A stretch of 20,586 nucleotides of DNA from CAYVMN01 sp964452575. GTDB taxonomy: Bacteria; Desulfobacterota; DSM-4660; Desulfatiglandales; Desulfatiglandaceae. A program made the position numbers and the translations under genes. Location of the stretch: assembly GCA_964452575.1 (NCBI GenBank), contig CAYVMN010000069.1, forward strand, positions 1 through 20,586. Direction: 5' to 3'. Shown piece by piece: positions 6,905 through 13,709 of the stretch (its first letter is position 1; each line of letters begins with the position of its first letter). The notes under the pieces were generated by a model, which made no database searches, had not been told where the DNA came from, and saw only the letters and a list, made by a program, of their open reading frames with translations.

Positions 6905-7387
6905 ATGGCTGATGAAAAGAAAGAAACTCAAGAAATGGTGCAACTGGTCATATTCAATATTGGTGAGGAGGAGTTCGGGGCGCCTATAAATCAAATAAAA
7001 GAGATCATCAGGATGCCCCATATTACTCGTATGCCCAAGGCCCCTTCCTTAATCGAGGGGGTGATCAACCTGCGTGGCCGGGTGATCGCGGTTGTAGATC
7101 TGGCCAGGCGTTTCGGACTTGCTTCAAAAGAAAGGGATAACAGCAACCGGATCATTGTGGTGGAGATAGACAATAATATTATCGGGATGATCGTTGACTC
7201 GGTAACCGAGGTCCTGCGTCTTCCCAGGGAAAACATCGATATGACGCCATCGCTCATTGAAAGCAAGATAGAGGTGGATTTTATCGAAGGAGTGGGTAAG
7301 CAAAACGGTCGACTCTTTATCCTCCTGGATCTGGAAAGAGTGCTTACCGTCGAAGAGGTCGACCGGTTGGAAGCGGTAGAAGGTTGA
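6905..7387 (+). CDS. cheW: Chemotaxis adaptor CheW
   Basis: A 160-residue single-domain CheW that bridges the chemoreceptor tip and the CheA P5 domain. Visible family features are Q-L-V-I-F-N-I-G-E-E-E-F-G (first strand), I-N-Q-I-K-E-I-I-R-M-P, the hallmark I-E-G-V-I-N-L-R-G-R-V-I-A-V-V-D-L motif, and the strand I-I-V-V-E-I-D-N-N-I-I-G-M-I-V-D-S-V. The ATG at 6905 is preferred because GGAGGG (6892-6897) precedes it by 7 bases. The frame extends to 6836, but that extension is repeat-like sequence. It follows mcp by 65 bases and precedes cheD by 21, so it should be co-transcribed. Nothing is odd in the protein. Confidence 0.95.
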   Translation: MADEKKETQEMVQLVIFNIGEEEFGAPINQIKEIIRMPHITRMPKAPSLIEGVINLRGRVIAVVDLARRFGLASKERDNSNRIIVVEIDNNIIGMIVDSVTEVLRLPRENIDMTPSLIESKIEVDFIEGVGKQNGRLFILLDLERVLTVEEVDRLEAVEG

Positions 7388-7408
7388 CCCTTTGAAAAAC
7401 TGTAGGTG

Positions 7409-7894
7409 ATGGAAAAGATCATCAGGGTAGGCATGGCAGAGATGGCGGTTGCAAAGAACCCCACGATACTGGCCGCTCAGAGCCTGGGTTCCTGTGTGGG
7501 GGTGATCCTTTATGATCCCGAGGTGAAGGTAGGAGGGCTGGCCCATATCATGATGCCGGACATTAACCAGGCCAAGGCAAAGAAGAACAAGGCCAAGTTT
7601 GCCAACATGGCCATAGAGATTCTCCTGAAAAAGATGTATCGGTTGGGGGCGAAGCGGCGGCGGATTAAGGCCAAAATAGTAGGGGGGGCAGACATGTTTC
7701 CCGATGTGAAATCTCCGGGGCAAATGAAGATGGGTGAAAAAAACATCCAGGCCGTAAAGGAGGAACTAAAAAGAGAGAAAGTGAAAATAGTGGCTGAGGA
7801 TACGGGTGGCAATCACGGTCGTTCAATCCAATTTTCTACCAAGACAGGGGGCCTGATGGTGAAAACCATTCTTTACGGAGAAAAAGAGATATAG
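7409..7894 (+). CDS. cheD: Chemoreceptor glutamine deamidase CheD
   Basis: CheD deamidates receptor glutamines and, in Bacillus and Thermotoga, binds CheC, linking CheY-P level to receptor adaptation. The 161-residue protein has the catalytic Cys in S-L-G-S-C-V-G-V (C29) and the catalytic His in G-G-L-A-H-I-M-M-P (H46). It also has K-I-V-G-G-A-D-M-F and the closing E-D-T-G-G-N-H-G-R-S motif. The ATG at 7409 is overlapped by a GTG at 7406; only a weak GGTG is upstream, so translation may depend on coupling to cheW. The residue six before the Cys is Ala23, where the Thermotoga and Bacillus enzymes have Thr (the proposed third active-site residue, from memory), so deamidase activity may be reduced. 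The receptor next door does carry Gln/Glu-rich methylation helices. Confidence 0.93.
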   Translation: MEKIIRVGMAEMAVAKNPTILAAQSLGSCVGVILYDPEVKVGGLAHIMMPDINQAKAKKNKAKFANMAIEILLKKMYRLGAKRRRIKAKIVGGADMFPDVKSPGQMKMGEKNIQAVKEELKREKVKIVAEDTGGNHGRSIQFSTKTGGLMVKTILYGEKEI

Positions 7895-7921
7895 ACGTCA
7901 AAACCAGTAGGGGGAAATGAT

Positions 7922-8284
7922 ATGAACAAGAAGATTCTGATCGTTGATGATGCGGCCTTTATGAGGATGATGTTAAAGGACATCCTTACCGAGGCCGGAT
8001 ACGAGATCGCCGGAGAAATGGAGGATGGCAAGGACGTGGTAACAAGATATCGGGAATTGAGACCCGATCTGGTAACCATGGACATCATCATGTCCGAGGT
8101 GGACGGGATTACGGCCGTAAAGGAGTTGATGAATGAAGACAATGACGCCAAGATCCTGATGGTCAGTGCCATGGGCCAGCAGCCATTGGTCAAGGAGGCG
8201 ATTGACTCCGGTGCCCGGGGCTACATTGTCAAGCCCTTTAATCCTCAGAAGGTGGTGGAAGAGGTGAAGAGGATTCTGGAGTAA
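7922..8284 (+). CDS. cheY: Chemotaxis response regulator CheY
   Basis: A stand-alone 120-residue receiver. It has the acidic pair D9/D10, phospho-acceptor D54, S82 as the switch Ser/Thr, and K104 followed by P-F. The loop after the acceptor reads D-I-I-M-S-E-V-D-G: the nearly invariant Pro three residues after Asp is Ser58. The output residue after K-P is Phe, and Y101 sits at the CheY switch aromatic position. AGGGGGA lies just upstream of the ATG. Its neighbours cheD and cheB, plus CheA and CheC in the operon, make it the likely substrate of CheA and of CheC dephosphorylation. Because no flagellar gene is nearby, the output target is unproven. Confidence 0.92.
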   Translation: MNKKILIVDDAAFMRMMLKDILTEAGYEIAGEMEDGKDVVTRYRELRPDLVTMDIIMSEVDGITAVKELMNEDNDAKILMVSAMGQQPLVKEAIDSGARGYIVKPFNPQKVVEEVKRILE

Positions 8285-8337
8285 TGGGAGAATGCTTGTT
8301 TCCGGAATTCCATATGAGCAGGACAGGAGAGAAAAGG

Positions 8338-9405
8338 GTGAAGGATAGAATCAGGGTGCTGGTGGCCGATGATTCGGCCCTGATGCGGGTCAGAATCTCT
8401 GAGATGCTCAATGCCGATCCGGGGATTGAGGTCGCCGGAACGGCCAGAGACGGGATGGACGCGTTAGAAAAGCTGATGAGAATCCGGCCCGACGTGGTCA
8501 CTCTGGATATGGAGATGCCGAGGCTCGACGGGCTCAATGCCTTAGGCTATATCATGAGTGAAATCCCCACCCCCGTGGTGATGGTAAGCGCCCATACCCA
8601 GAGGGGCTCGGAGGCCACATTCCGTGCATTGGAGTACGGAGCGGTGGATTTTGTACCCAAGCCCTCCGGACCTTTATCGAGGGACATCAGAAAGGTAGAG
8701 GAAGAGCTGATAGCCAAGGTAAAAATCGCGGCAAAAGTGAACTTAGAAAACCTCAAATTCATATCCCCCCGAGGAATAAAAAAAGAGGGCTGGCAGGTCA
8801 AGGGCAGGTCCACAGTATCAGGGAAAAGGGTTGTGGTCATCGGAGCATCCACGGGAGGGCCCAGGGCCTTTGCCACGATCCTTCCCAAATTACCCCCCGA
8901 GATACCTGCAGGAGTGCTGGTAGTCCAGCACATGCCGACAGGATTTACCAAGAGCTTTGCAAAGAGGCTGGACAAGGAGTGCCATATATCTGTTAAAGAG
9001 GCAGAGGAGGGTGACGTGATCGAGGATGGTCAAGCCCTGGTAGCTCCAGGCGGCTATCATATGACGGTTGAAAAAGAGAAGCCGAATAGAGGTGGCACAG
9101 AAACAGTCCGGCTGAACCACAAGCCGCCATGGAGGGGTGTCAGGCCCTCCGTGGACGTAACCATGGAATCGGCGGCCCAGGTTTACGAATCTAATGTGAT
9201 GGGGGTGCTTTTAACAGGAATGGGCTCTGATGGGGTGGAGGGAATGAGAAGGATAAGAGAGGCTCATGGACGTACATTAGCCGAACATCAATCCACCTGT
9301 ATTGTTTACGGGATGCCCAAATCGGCGGTTTATGAAGGGGTGGTGGACAGGGTGGTACCGCTTACGGAGATGGCGGATGCCATCATGGAGATGCTGGAAA
9401 GATGA
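8338..9405 (+). CDS. cheB: Chemoreceptor methylesterase/deamidase CheB
   Basis: CheB removes methyl groups from receptors when phosphorylated by CheA. From the GTG at 8338 there are 355 residues. A receiver has D11/D12, phospho-acceptor D57 (T-L-D-M-E-M-P-R-L-D-G) and K-P-S-G; a linker follows, then the esterase domain with catalytic triad S171 (G-A-S-T-G-G-P), H198 (Q-H-M-P) and D298 (G-M-G-S-D-G). The GTG has AGGAGA 7 bases upstream. In-frame ATGs at 8284 (TAATG overlap with the cheY stop) and 8314 would add 18 or 8 residues of non-conserved sequence, so translational coupling from 8284 is the alternative. The last four bases overlap the cheA start (ATGA). It opposes CheR in adaptation; all catalytic residues are present. 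Confidence 0.94.
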   Translation: MKDRIRVLVADDSALMRVRISEMLNADPGIEVAGTARDGMDALEKLMRIRPDVVTLDMEMPRLDGLNALGYIMSEIPTPVVMVSAHTQRGSEATFRALEYGAVDFVPKPSGPLSRDIRKVEEELIAKVKIAAKVNLENLKFISPRGIKKEGWQVKGRSTVSGKRVVVIGASTGGPRAFATILPKLPPEIPAGVLVVQHMPTGFTKSFAKRLDKECHISVKEAEEGDVIEDGQALVAPGGYHMTVEKEKPNRGGTETVRLNHKPPWRGVRPSVDVTMESAAQVYESNVMGVLLTGMGSDGVEGMRRIREAHGRTLAEHQSTCIVYGMPKSAVYEGVVDRVVPLTEMADAIMEMLER

Positions 9406-11489
9406 AAAAGGCAGACTATAAAGAGATCTTTATTGCAGAATCCACCGAACATCTTCAGATTCTTAACCGGTCCCTGCTGAAACTAGAGAGCCATGCTGAG
9501 GATTTTGCGGCCCTGAATGAGATGTTTCGGGCCGCCCATACCCTGAAGGGTAACGCCGCTTCCCTTGAATATGAAAAGATGGCCAACCTGTCCCACCAGA
9601 TGGAGAATGTGCTGGACAGACTGCGGAATAGGAAGCTCCATATTAACTCTGAAATTACCGACCTCCTTTTTGAATCCGTCGATCTCCTTGAAAAGCTGTT
9701 AGACGAAACCGTTAAGGGAGAAAGAAGGAAGATCGACCCCTCACCCGTACTGGTTAAATTGCAGGAGGCATGTCAGGGGGAGGACGAATTAAAGGAACGG
9801 AAGGCCAAATTTATGCCCATGGGAAAAAAGGGCTTAGAGGAATTAGAAAAACGGCGGCTCATTAAGGCGACTTCGGATGGGAAAAAGGGCTTTGTTGCCC
9901 GGTTTACCCTTGCAGGAGACTGCGCCTTCAAATCCGTTCGATCCTACATGGTGTTTAAAGAGCTTGAAAAGATAGGGGAGATCATCAAATCCAATCCCGA
10001 CCCGCAGCAGATTGAAGAGGAGCAATTCGACCGGACCTTTGAGGTCCTGCTGGTAACCGGGGAGGGAGAAGCGAGGATCAGGGAGGCGGTAAAATCTATT
10101 TCGGAAATCGATGAAGTGGAGCTCAAACCTGTTGAGACCGTCTTTCATGACCTTGATAGGACTGAAATAAAAGAGCCAGAATCAGAGTCAATTGAAAAAG
10201 GGGATTTTCTCTCCATAAAAGACACCCCATTGGGGAAATTAAAGACGGTAAGGGTGAATATTGAGCGTTTAGATAACCTGATGAATCTAGTTGGAGAACT
10301 GGTTATTGATAAGAGCAGGCTGATTCAGATTAGATCAGCCTATGGCATCGCAGAGTTAAAAGAGATTGTGGATCATCTCAGCCGCCTGACAATTGATCTT
10401 CAGGATGAGGTGATGCAGGCAAGGCTGGTGCCGGTGGAGCAGATCTTTAACAGATTCCCCAGGGTGGTAAGGGACCTGGCAAGAAAAGAGGGTAAAAGGG
10501 TGGATTTTGCCATGGAGGGATCAGAGATAGAGGTTGACCGAACAATCCTTGATGAGATCAGCGATCCCTTGATCCACCTATTGAGAAATACCATAGCCCA
10601 TGGAATTGAAGCCCCGCTGGAGAGGAAAAAGCTGGGAAAACCGCCCATTGGTTCTGTTAAACTGGCAGCCAGGCGTGAGAAGGATCACGTGGAAATAGAG
10701 GTCGCTGATGATGGCCGGGGAATGGCATCCATGAGGATCGTGGAGGCCGCTATGGCCAAGGGAATAGTAACCGAAGAGGAAGGAGAAAAGTTAACAGACA
10801 GTGAAGCCCTGATGATGATCTGCGAGCCCGGCTTCAGCATCTCCAAGGAGGCCGACCACCTTTCCGGCAGGGGAGTGGGAATGGATGTGGTGAAAACCAC
10901 CATCGAGTCATTGGGGGGCTCACTTTCCATCCACTCAAAGGTGGATATTGGCAGTCAGTTCATTCTAAAACTCCCCCTCACCATGGCCATCATCCAGGCC
11001 CTATTGGTAAAGGTATCCAATGAAACCTATGTCATACCACTGTCCAATGTGGTGGAGATTTTTAAGGTTGGGGAGGATGCGATCAAGACTATTGGTGAGC
11101 GTGAGGTCGTTCCGGTAACCAAAGACAATCTTCCCCTGCTGAGATTGAATAAAGTGTTTGATCTCTCCATCCCAACCAGACATAACGAGCAAAAACTCTC
11201 GGTGGTGGTCATTGAAACAGGGGGCAGACGGGCTGCCCTGGCGGTTGATAAGCTTATAGGGCAGCACGAGGTGGTGATCAAGTCTCTGGATAACCCTCTT
11301 AAGAATTGCAGCGGATATGCGGGGGTCACGATTCTCGGCAATGGAAAGGCTGCCTTTATTCTAGATGTCGGCGCCTTGATTCAAATGATGACCAGAATAG
11401 GACCTGGAGTTAAAGCAAACCGCGGTGCTGGGGCAACGGCCTTAGCCTCCGAGCGCGGGGTTGAGCCACGGATTGAACAGGACCTTTGA
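9402..11489 (+). CDS. cheA: Chemotaxis histidine kinase CheA
   Basis: A 695-residue soluble kinase with the full P1-P5 layout. P1/Hpt (~1-105) has phosphorylated H46 in A-A-H-T-L-K-G-N-A. A P2-like CheY/CheB docking domain lies at ~160-245. P3 dimerisation helices begin at V-R-V-N-I-E-R-L-D-N-L-M-N-L-V-G-E-L. The ATP domain has the N box H392-L-L-R-N396, G1 V-A-D-D-G-R-G-M and G2 G-R-G-V-G-M-D-V-V. A C-terminal CheW-like P5 (~530-665) includes G-Y-A-G-V-T-I-L-G-N-G-K-A-A-F-I-L-D-V. The N box reads R-N-T-I-A-H-G-I-E, with Ala where many CheAs have Asp; this variant is probably tolerated. The start overlaps cheB by 4 bases (ATGA), typical of coupled translation. It phosphorylates CheY and CheB of the same operon. 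Confidence 0.95.
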   Translation: MKKADYKEIFIAESTEHLQILNRSLLKLESHAEDFAALNEMFRAAHTLKGNAASLEYEKMANLSHQMENVLDRLRNRKLHINSEITDLLFESVDLLEKLLDETVKGERRKIDPSPVLVKLQEACQGEDELKERKAKFMPMGKKGLEELEKRRLIKATSDGKKGFVARFTLAGDCAFKSVRSYMVFKELEKIGEIIKSNPDPQQIEEEQFDRTFEVLLVTGEGEARIREAVKSISEIDEVELKPVETVFHDLDRTEIKEPESESIEKGDFLSIKDTPLGKLKTVRVNIERLDNLMNLVGELVIDKSRLIQIRSAYGIAELKEIVDHLSRLTIDLQDEVMQARLVPVEQIFNRFPRVVRDLARKEGKRVDFAMEGSEIEVDRTILDEISDPLIHLLRNTIAHGIEAPLERKKLGKPPIGSVKLAARREKDHVEIEVADDGRGMASMRIVEAAMAKGIVTEEEGEKLTDSEALMMICEPGFSISKEADHLSGRGVGMDVVKTTIESLGGSLSIHSKVDIGSQFILKLPLTMAIIQALLVKVSNETYVIPLSNVVEIFKVGEDAIKTIGEREVVPVTKDNLPLLRLNKVFDLSIPTRHNEQKLSVVVIETGGRRAALAVDKLIGQHEVVIKSLDNPLKNCSGYAGVTILGNGKAAFILDVGALIQMMTRIGPGVKANRGAGATALASERGVEPRIEQDL

Positions 11490-11507
11490 CACAGGAGGTT
11501 GAACAAT

Positions 11508-12146
11508 ATGTCGATTCCCTTCAAGCTAACAGCCCTTGAGCTTGATGCGTTGAGGGAGATTGGGTCCATCGGTGCCGGTCATGCTGCCACAGCCCTTTCC
11601 CAATTGGCAGACAAGAAGGTCATGATCACAGTACCTGAAATCGGGGTCCGATCCCTCACGGAGATTCCCGGACTGTTCGGGTCACCGGAGGAACTGGTAG
11701 CCGCCATCTATATGAAGCTGATGGGTGATGTGGTGAGCCGGACCATGCTGCTATTTCCGAGGGATAGTGCCCTCAATTTAGCCGACATCCTGATGAAAAA
11801 GGCGCCAGGGCTGATGACCTTTCTGAGCGAAATGGGCTATTCGGCCCTGAAAGAGGCGGGAAATATTCTGACAGGGTCTTTTGTCAATGCCCTAGCTGAA
11901 TTCCTGCAATTGACCCTGATGCCCACGGTCCCTCAACTGGCCTATGACATGGTAGGCCCCATTCTCGCCACCCTGGCGACCGAATTTGGTGGTGAAACAG
12001 ACCACCTTTTTTGCCTTCAGACAGAGTTTAACGTGACCACTGCCCAGGTTTCGGGGCGTTTCCTGGTTGTCTTTGATAACAGGTCCCTCGGTCTTATTCT
12101 GCAAAGGATAAGTGTCAAGATCGGAAAGATGCAGACAAATGGATAG
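11508..12146 (+). CDS. cheC: CheY-P phosphatase CheC
   Basis: CheC dephosphorylates CheY-P and pairs with CheD. The ATG at 11508 gives 212 residues and follows a full AGGAGG (11493-11498) by 9 bases; a TTG at 11499 is in frame but overlaps that site. The family has two active sites of form D/S-x3-E-x2-N-x22-P. Site 2 is complete: S112, E116, N119 and P142. Site 1 has D13, E17 and P43, but the key Asn is S20, in E-I-G-S-I-G-A-G-H-A-A where E-I-G-N-I-G-A-G-N is usual. Site 1 is therefore probably inactive and the protein works as a single-site phosphatase. It is the last gene of the che operon, 18 bases after cheA. Confidence 0.92.
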   Translation: MSIPFKLTALELDALREIGSIGAGHAATALSQLADKKVMITVPEIGVRSLTEIPGLFGSPEELVAAIYMKLMGDVVSRTMLLFPRDSALNLADILMKKAPGLMTFLSEMGYSALKEAGNILTGSFVNALAEFLQLTLMPTVPQLAYDMVGPILATLATEFGGETDHLFCLQTEFNVTTAQVSGRFLVVFDNRSLGLILQRISVKIGKMQTNG

Positions 12147-12182
12147 CCATTTGTTAGCGCTACCGATTTCGGAGCTCGGAAT

Positions 12183-12240
12183 GCGGCCTCCGGCCCCGCT
12201 TCCAGCCCGAAGGACTTCGAGGCCGGAGGGGAGTGGCCTA
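12183..12240. repeat. G+C-rich palindromic repeat, copy A
   Basis: Begins GCGGCCTCC and has a 37-base core (12204-12240) matching copy B at 13164-13200 in 33 of 37 positions by hand count. CCTCC and GGAGG can pair across the element. A 12-base GGCCCCGCTTCC insert separates the GCGGCCTCC arm from the core, unlike copy B. It lies 37 bases after the cheC stop and resembles a REP-type extragenic palindrome. Confidence 0.65.
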
Positions 12241-12276
12241 CGCCCCGCGGGGAGTGCGGATTGGGGATTTGAAACT

Positions 12277-12300
12277 GGATGCTAGATGCTGGATGCTGGG
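12277..12300. repeat. GGATGCT word stutter
   Basis: GGATGCT, AGATGCT and GGATGCT follow each other in tandem between cheC and the minus-strand DUF1640-like gene. The wording recurs reversed (AGTATCC/AGCATCC type) at 12718-12747 and 13896-13914, and in this orientation at 16962-16983. Confidence 0.75.
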
Positions 12301-12317
12301 GATTTGCTTCTGAAAAG

Positions 12318-12593
12318 CTATAGCAGCTTTACCAGGGTTGCTACGATTTCGGCCTGGGCAACTAACATGCCCGCCACCCATTTGATGATTTCTGCCTTTG
12401 TATTAGCAAGGCCCAACTTGAGTTCCTGTTTCATGCGCAATTCAAGCTCTTTAAGGTCCTGTTTAGTGGCAATCCGTTCTTCTAATATTTCAGCAAGGGC
12501 TTCCGCGTGGATTTCGGCCTGTTCTTCTGCGACCCCTGCTGATCTCAGCTTTTTTACATAAGCTAAGGTATCGAATGTAAGAGTGCTTGGCAT
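12318..12593 (-). CDS. DUF1640-like coiled-coil protein
   Basis: A 91-residue protein. It opens with T-L-T-F-D-T-L-A-Y-V-K-K-L-R-S-A-G-V, then E-Q-A-E-I-H-A-E-A-L-A-E-I-L-E-E and a charged heptad-like coiled coil (T-K-Q-D-L-K-E-L-E-L-R-M-K-Q-E-L). It ends in a hydrophobic helix (I-I-K-W-V-A-G-M-L-V-A-Q-A-E-I-V-A-T-L-V-K-L-L) that looks like a membrane anchor. This is the layout of bacterial DUF1640 (CCDC90/MCU-regulator-like) proteins, whose bacterial role is not established. The ATG is preceded by an AGGGG-type site. It lies opposite to its neighbours, behind a perfect-consensus promoter and between inverted word repeats (12277-12300 and 12718-12747). The length is normal for the family, so it appears intact. 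Confidence 0.8.
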   Translation of the reverse strand: MPSTLTFDTLAYVKKLRSAGVAEEQAEIHAEALAEILEERIATKQDLKELELRMKQELKLGLANTKAEIIKWVAGMLVAQAEIVATLVKLL

Positions 12594-12634
12594 ATTACCC
12601 CTGGAAATGAATCAAGAGACCTTCTTTTATGTAA

Positions 12635-12663
12635 ATTATAGAGATAGGGCCATTACATGTCAA
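12635..12663 (-). promoter_or_regulatory. Perfect consensus sigma-70 promoter of the DUF1640-like gene
   Basis: On the minus strand TTGACA (12658-12663) and TATAAT (12635-12640) are separated by exactly 17 bases (12641-12657). Transcription should begin near 12628, giving a leader of about 35 bases to the ATG at 12593. All twelve bases match consensus. Confidence 0.8.
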
Positions 12664-12688
12664 GTTCACATTCCAAAACGGACCCAGT

Positions 12689-12715
12689 TTCCCCGCCAAG
12701 GGCGGGATCTTCGAC
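12689..12715. repeat. Hairpin-bearing repeat TTTCCCCGCC...GCGGGATCTTCG, copy 1
   Basis: CCCGCC-AAG-GGCGGG (12692-12706) is a 6-bp hairpin, followed by ATCTTCG. A second copy with the same GCGGGATCTTCG tail lies at 13771-13794. Both stand directly 5' of a word-stutter block that leads to a signalling gene. Confidence 0.55.
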
Positions 12716-12717
12716 AA

Positions 12718-12747
12718 GTATCCAGTTTCCAGTATCCAGTATCCAGT
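12718..12747. repeat. AGTATCC word stutter
   Basis: GTATCCA, GTTTCCA, GTATCCA, GTATCCA in tandem, reverse-complement in type to 12277-12300. It ends at the GAGGTG ribosome binding site of the REC/HD-GYP remnant. Confidence 0.75.
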
Positions 12748-12760
12748 AATGAGGTGCCGG

Positions 12761-13105
12761 ATGAAAACGAACTGCTACCGCATTTTAGTCCTCGATGACG
12801 AAAGAACCATACTTGACCTGTTCAGAAAGATCCTGTGCCCGGTTGAAGGCAGCTATGCCTCGAATTCCCGGCCTTCATTCGATCTGACCCTGGCGGAACG
12901 TTCCGAGGAGGCGGTGGAGGCTGTCAGGGCATCAGTTGAAGAAGGCAGACCCTTTGCCATGGCCTCTCACCGACCTTACCGGCCCGCCCTTGGCATTGAT
13001 AAGGCGTTAGAGGAGATATCACAGAAGAGAGCTGTGTTGTATGATCCCGATGCGGTCGATGCCTCCCTGCGGCTTTTTACTGAAAAGGGGTTTGAATTCA
13101 GATAA
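12761..13105 (+). pseudogene. Deletion remnant: N-terminal half of a REC domain joined to the end of an HD-GYP domain
   Basis: The 114-codon frame starts like a receiver (Y-R-I-L-V-L-D-D-E-R-T-I-L-D-L-F-R-K-I-L). It continues with the long F-D-L-T-L-x-x-x-x-E-E-A-V-E-A-V-R stretch found in large Desulfobacterota REC proteins. At R-P-F-A-M-A, where F-L-D-V-R-M-P with the phospho-acceptor should follow, it switches to S-H-R-P-Y-R-P-A-L-G-I-D-K-A-L-E-E-I. That is the last ~49 residues of an HD-GYP domain. The same tail ends the intact PAS-HD-GYP gene at 17025-18854, with about 128 of 150 bases identical by hand count. Both phospho-acceptor and HD/HHE/GYP motifs are missing, so neither activity remains. 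An internal in-frame deletion with GCCATG at the joint is the likely cause. GAGGTG (12751-12756) precedes the ATG, so a peptide may still be made. Confidence 0.85.
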
Positions 13106-13123
13106 CGGTTCAGGGATTAACCG

Positions 13124-13157
13124 ATTTTAGATTGCGGATTGCGGATTTTGGATTGCG
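13124..13157. repeat. GATTGCG / GATTTTA word stutter
   Basis: GATTTTA, GATTGCG, GATTGCG, GATTTTG, GATTGCG in tandem, after the stop of the REC/HD-GYP remnant and leading into repeat copy B. Read on the minus strand it supplies codons to the extended tail of the truncated protease. Confidence 0.75.
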
Positions 13158-13205
13158 GCCTCCAGCCCGTAGGGCTTCCAGGCCGGAGGGGAGGGGCCTA
13201 GGCCC
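13155..13205. repeat. G+C-rich palindromic repeat, copy B
   Basis: The repeat starts GCGGCCTCC and contains the perfect hairpin AGCCC-GTA-GGGCT (13164-13176). Outer CCTCC and GGAGG can pair, and it ends in the 12-base palindrome GGGCCTAGGCCC (13194-13205). It is a direct-orientation relative of copy A, 960 bases away. Its right edge coincides with the point where the protease gene loses homology to its family. Confidence 0.7.
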
Positions 13206-13461
13206 GCGAAAGGTACGACGACAGAAAATGAGTTCCAACTGAACAACAGGAGCAAAACTTGTATTGCCATCAAAACCCATCAATTCGTAAAGTTTGCCGG
13301 GAACGATGGTTTTACCTAGTGCCTTTAGCGTGAAACTGGGAATAAGTGTCACATCTGCCCCGGAATCCAGCAGCATATTCACGTCCGGGACAAATGCTCC
13401 AGTATCAGGATTTCGGAGAGCCACTGCGGCCAGCGGTGCAGGTGGCTCAAACTGAATACCA

Positions 13462-13677
13462 TTATAATGGGGCATTGGAGGCTTCCTCAACCATGTCCAT
13501 CTTGAAATCTGCTGCTTCTTGGGGATTTGCCAAACGAGGACTGATGATGCGGGCATACCTTTCAATCTGAATGCTCGGCACAATCACGTATACCTTTGTT
13601 TGTTCGGGTAAGTGGAACTGGCTTTTAAGTCTTATCTGACCCTGTTCCACGACCCCTTCAAGGGTTATAATACTCAT
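13462..13677 (-). CDS. Small antitoxin-like beta-strand protein paired with the protease
   Basis: A 71-residue protein with I-T-L-E-G-V-V-E-Q-G-Q-I-R-L, then L-P-E-Q-T-K-V-Y-V-I-V-P. That is the strand-turn-strand pattern of the DUF104/AF2212-type antitoxin-like family. It is followed by a conserved-looking I-S-P-R-L-A-N-P-x-E-A-A-D-F-K-M tail. AAAGGAG stands about 7 bases before the ATG and a sigma-70-like promoter is upstream. It overlaps the protease start by 14 bases, so the two are one transcription unit. Function is unknown; antitoxin is a resemblance, and no RNase or PIN partner is present. Confidence 0.7.
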   Translation of the reverse strand: MSIITLEGVVEQGQIRLKSQFHLPEQTKVYVIVPSIQIERYARIISPRLANPQEAADFKMDMVEEASNAPL

Positions 13678-13709
13678 TTTTGTTCTCCTTTACTTTTTTA
13701 TGTATATGT

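Larger units (their letters stand above)
13110..13475 (-). pseudogene. Retropepsin-like aspartic protease, 3' end replaced by repeat sequence
   Basis: From the ATG at 13475 the first ~91 residues are a clan AA retropepsin-like domain. They have a strand F-V-P-D-V-N-M, then the catalytic L-L-D37-S-G-A-D-V-T-L-I-P motif, then Y-E-L-M-G-F-D-G and F-A-P-V-V-Q-L-E-L. After F-R-G (about base 13203) the family normally continues to an I/L-G-R-D motif. Here the frame runs into repeat copy B and the GATTGCG words, ending in R-N-P-K-S-A-I-R-N-L-K-S. The C-terminal third of the fold is lost, so the enzyme is probably inactive. The start overlaps the end of the upstream antitoxin-like gene by 14 bases, an arrangement of these two genes that I recall from other genomes. 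The 13583 start of the longer frame lies inside that gene and is unlikely. Confidence 0.7.

Noticed and set aside
12147..12250. Intrinsic terminator after cheC
   Set aside because: Strong G+C palindromes exist but no T-rich stretch follows, and the same element recurs at 13155 away from an operon end.
12286..12561. 91-codon plus-strand frame opposite the DUF1640-like gene
   Set aside because: The minus-strand frame has a family-like coiled coil, a start with a ribosome binding site and a perfect promoter.
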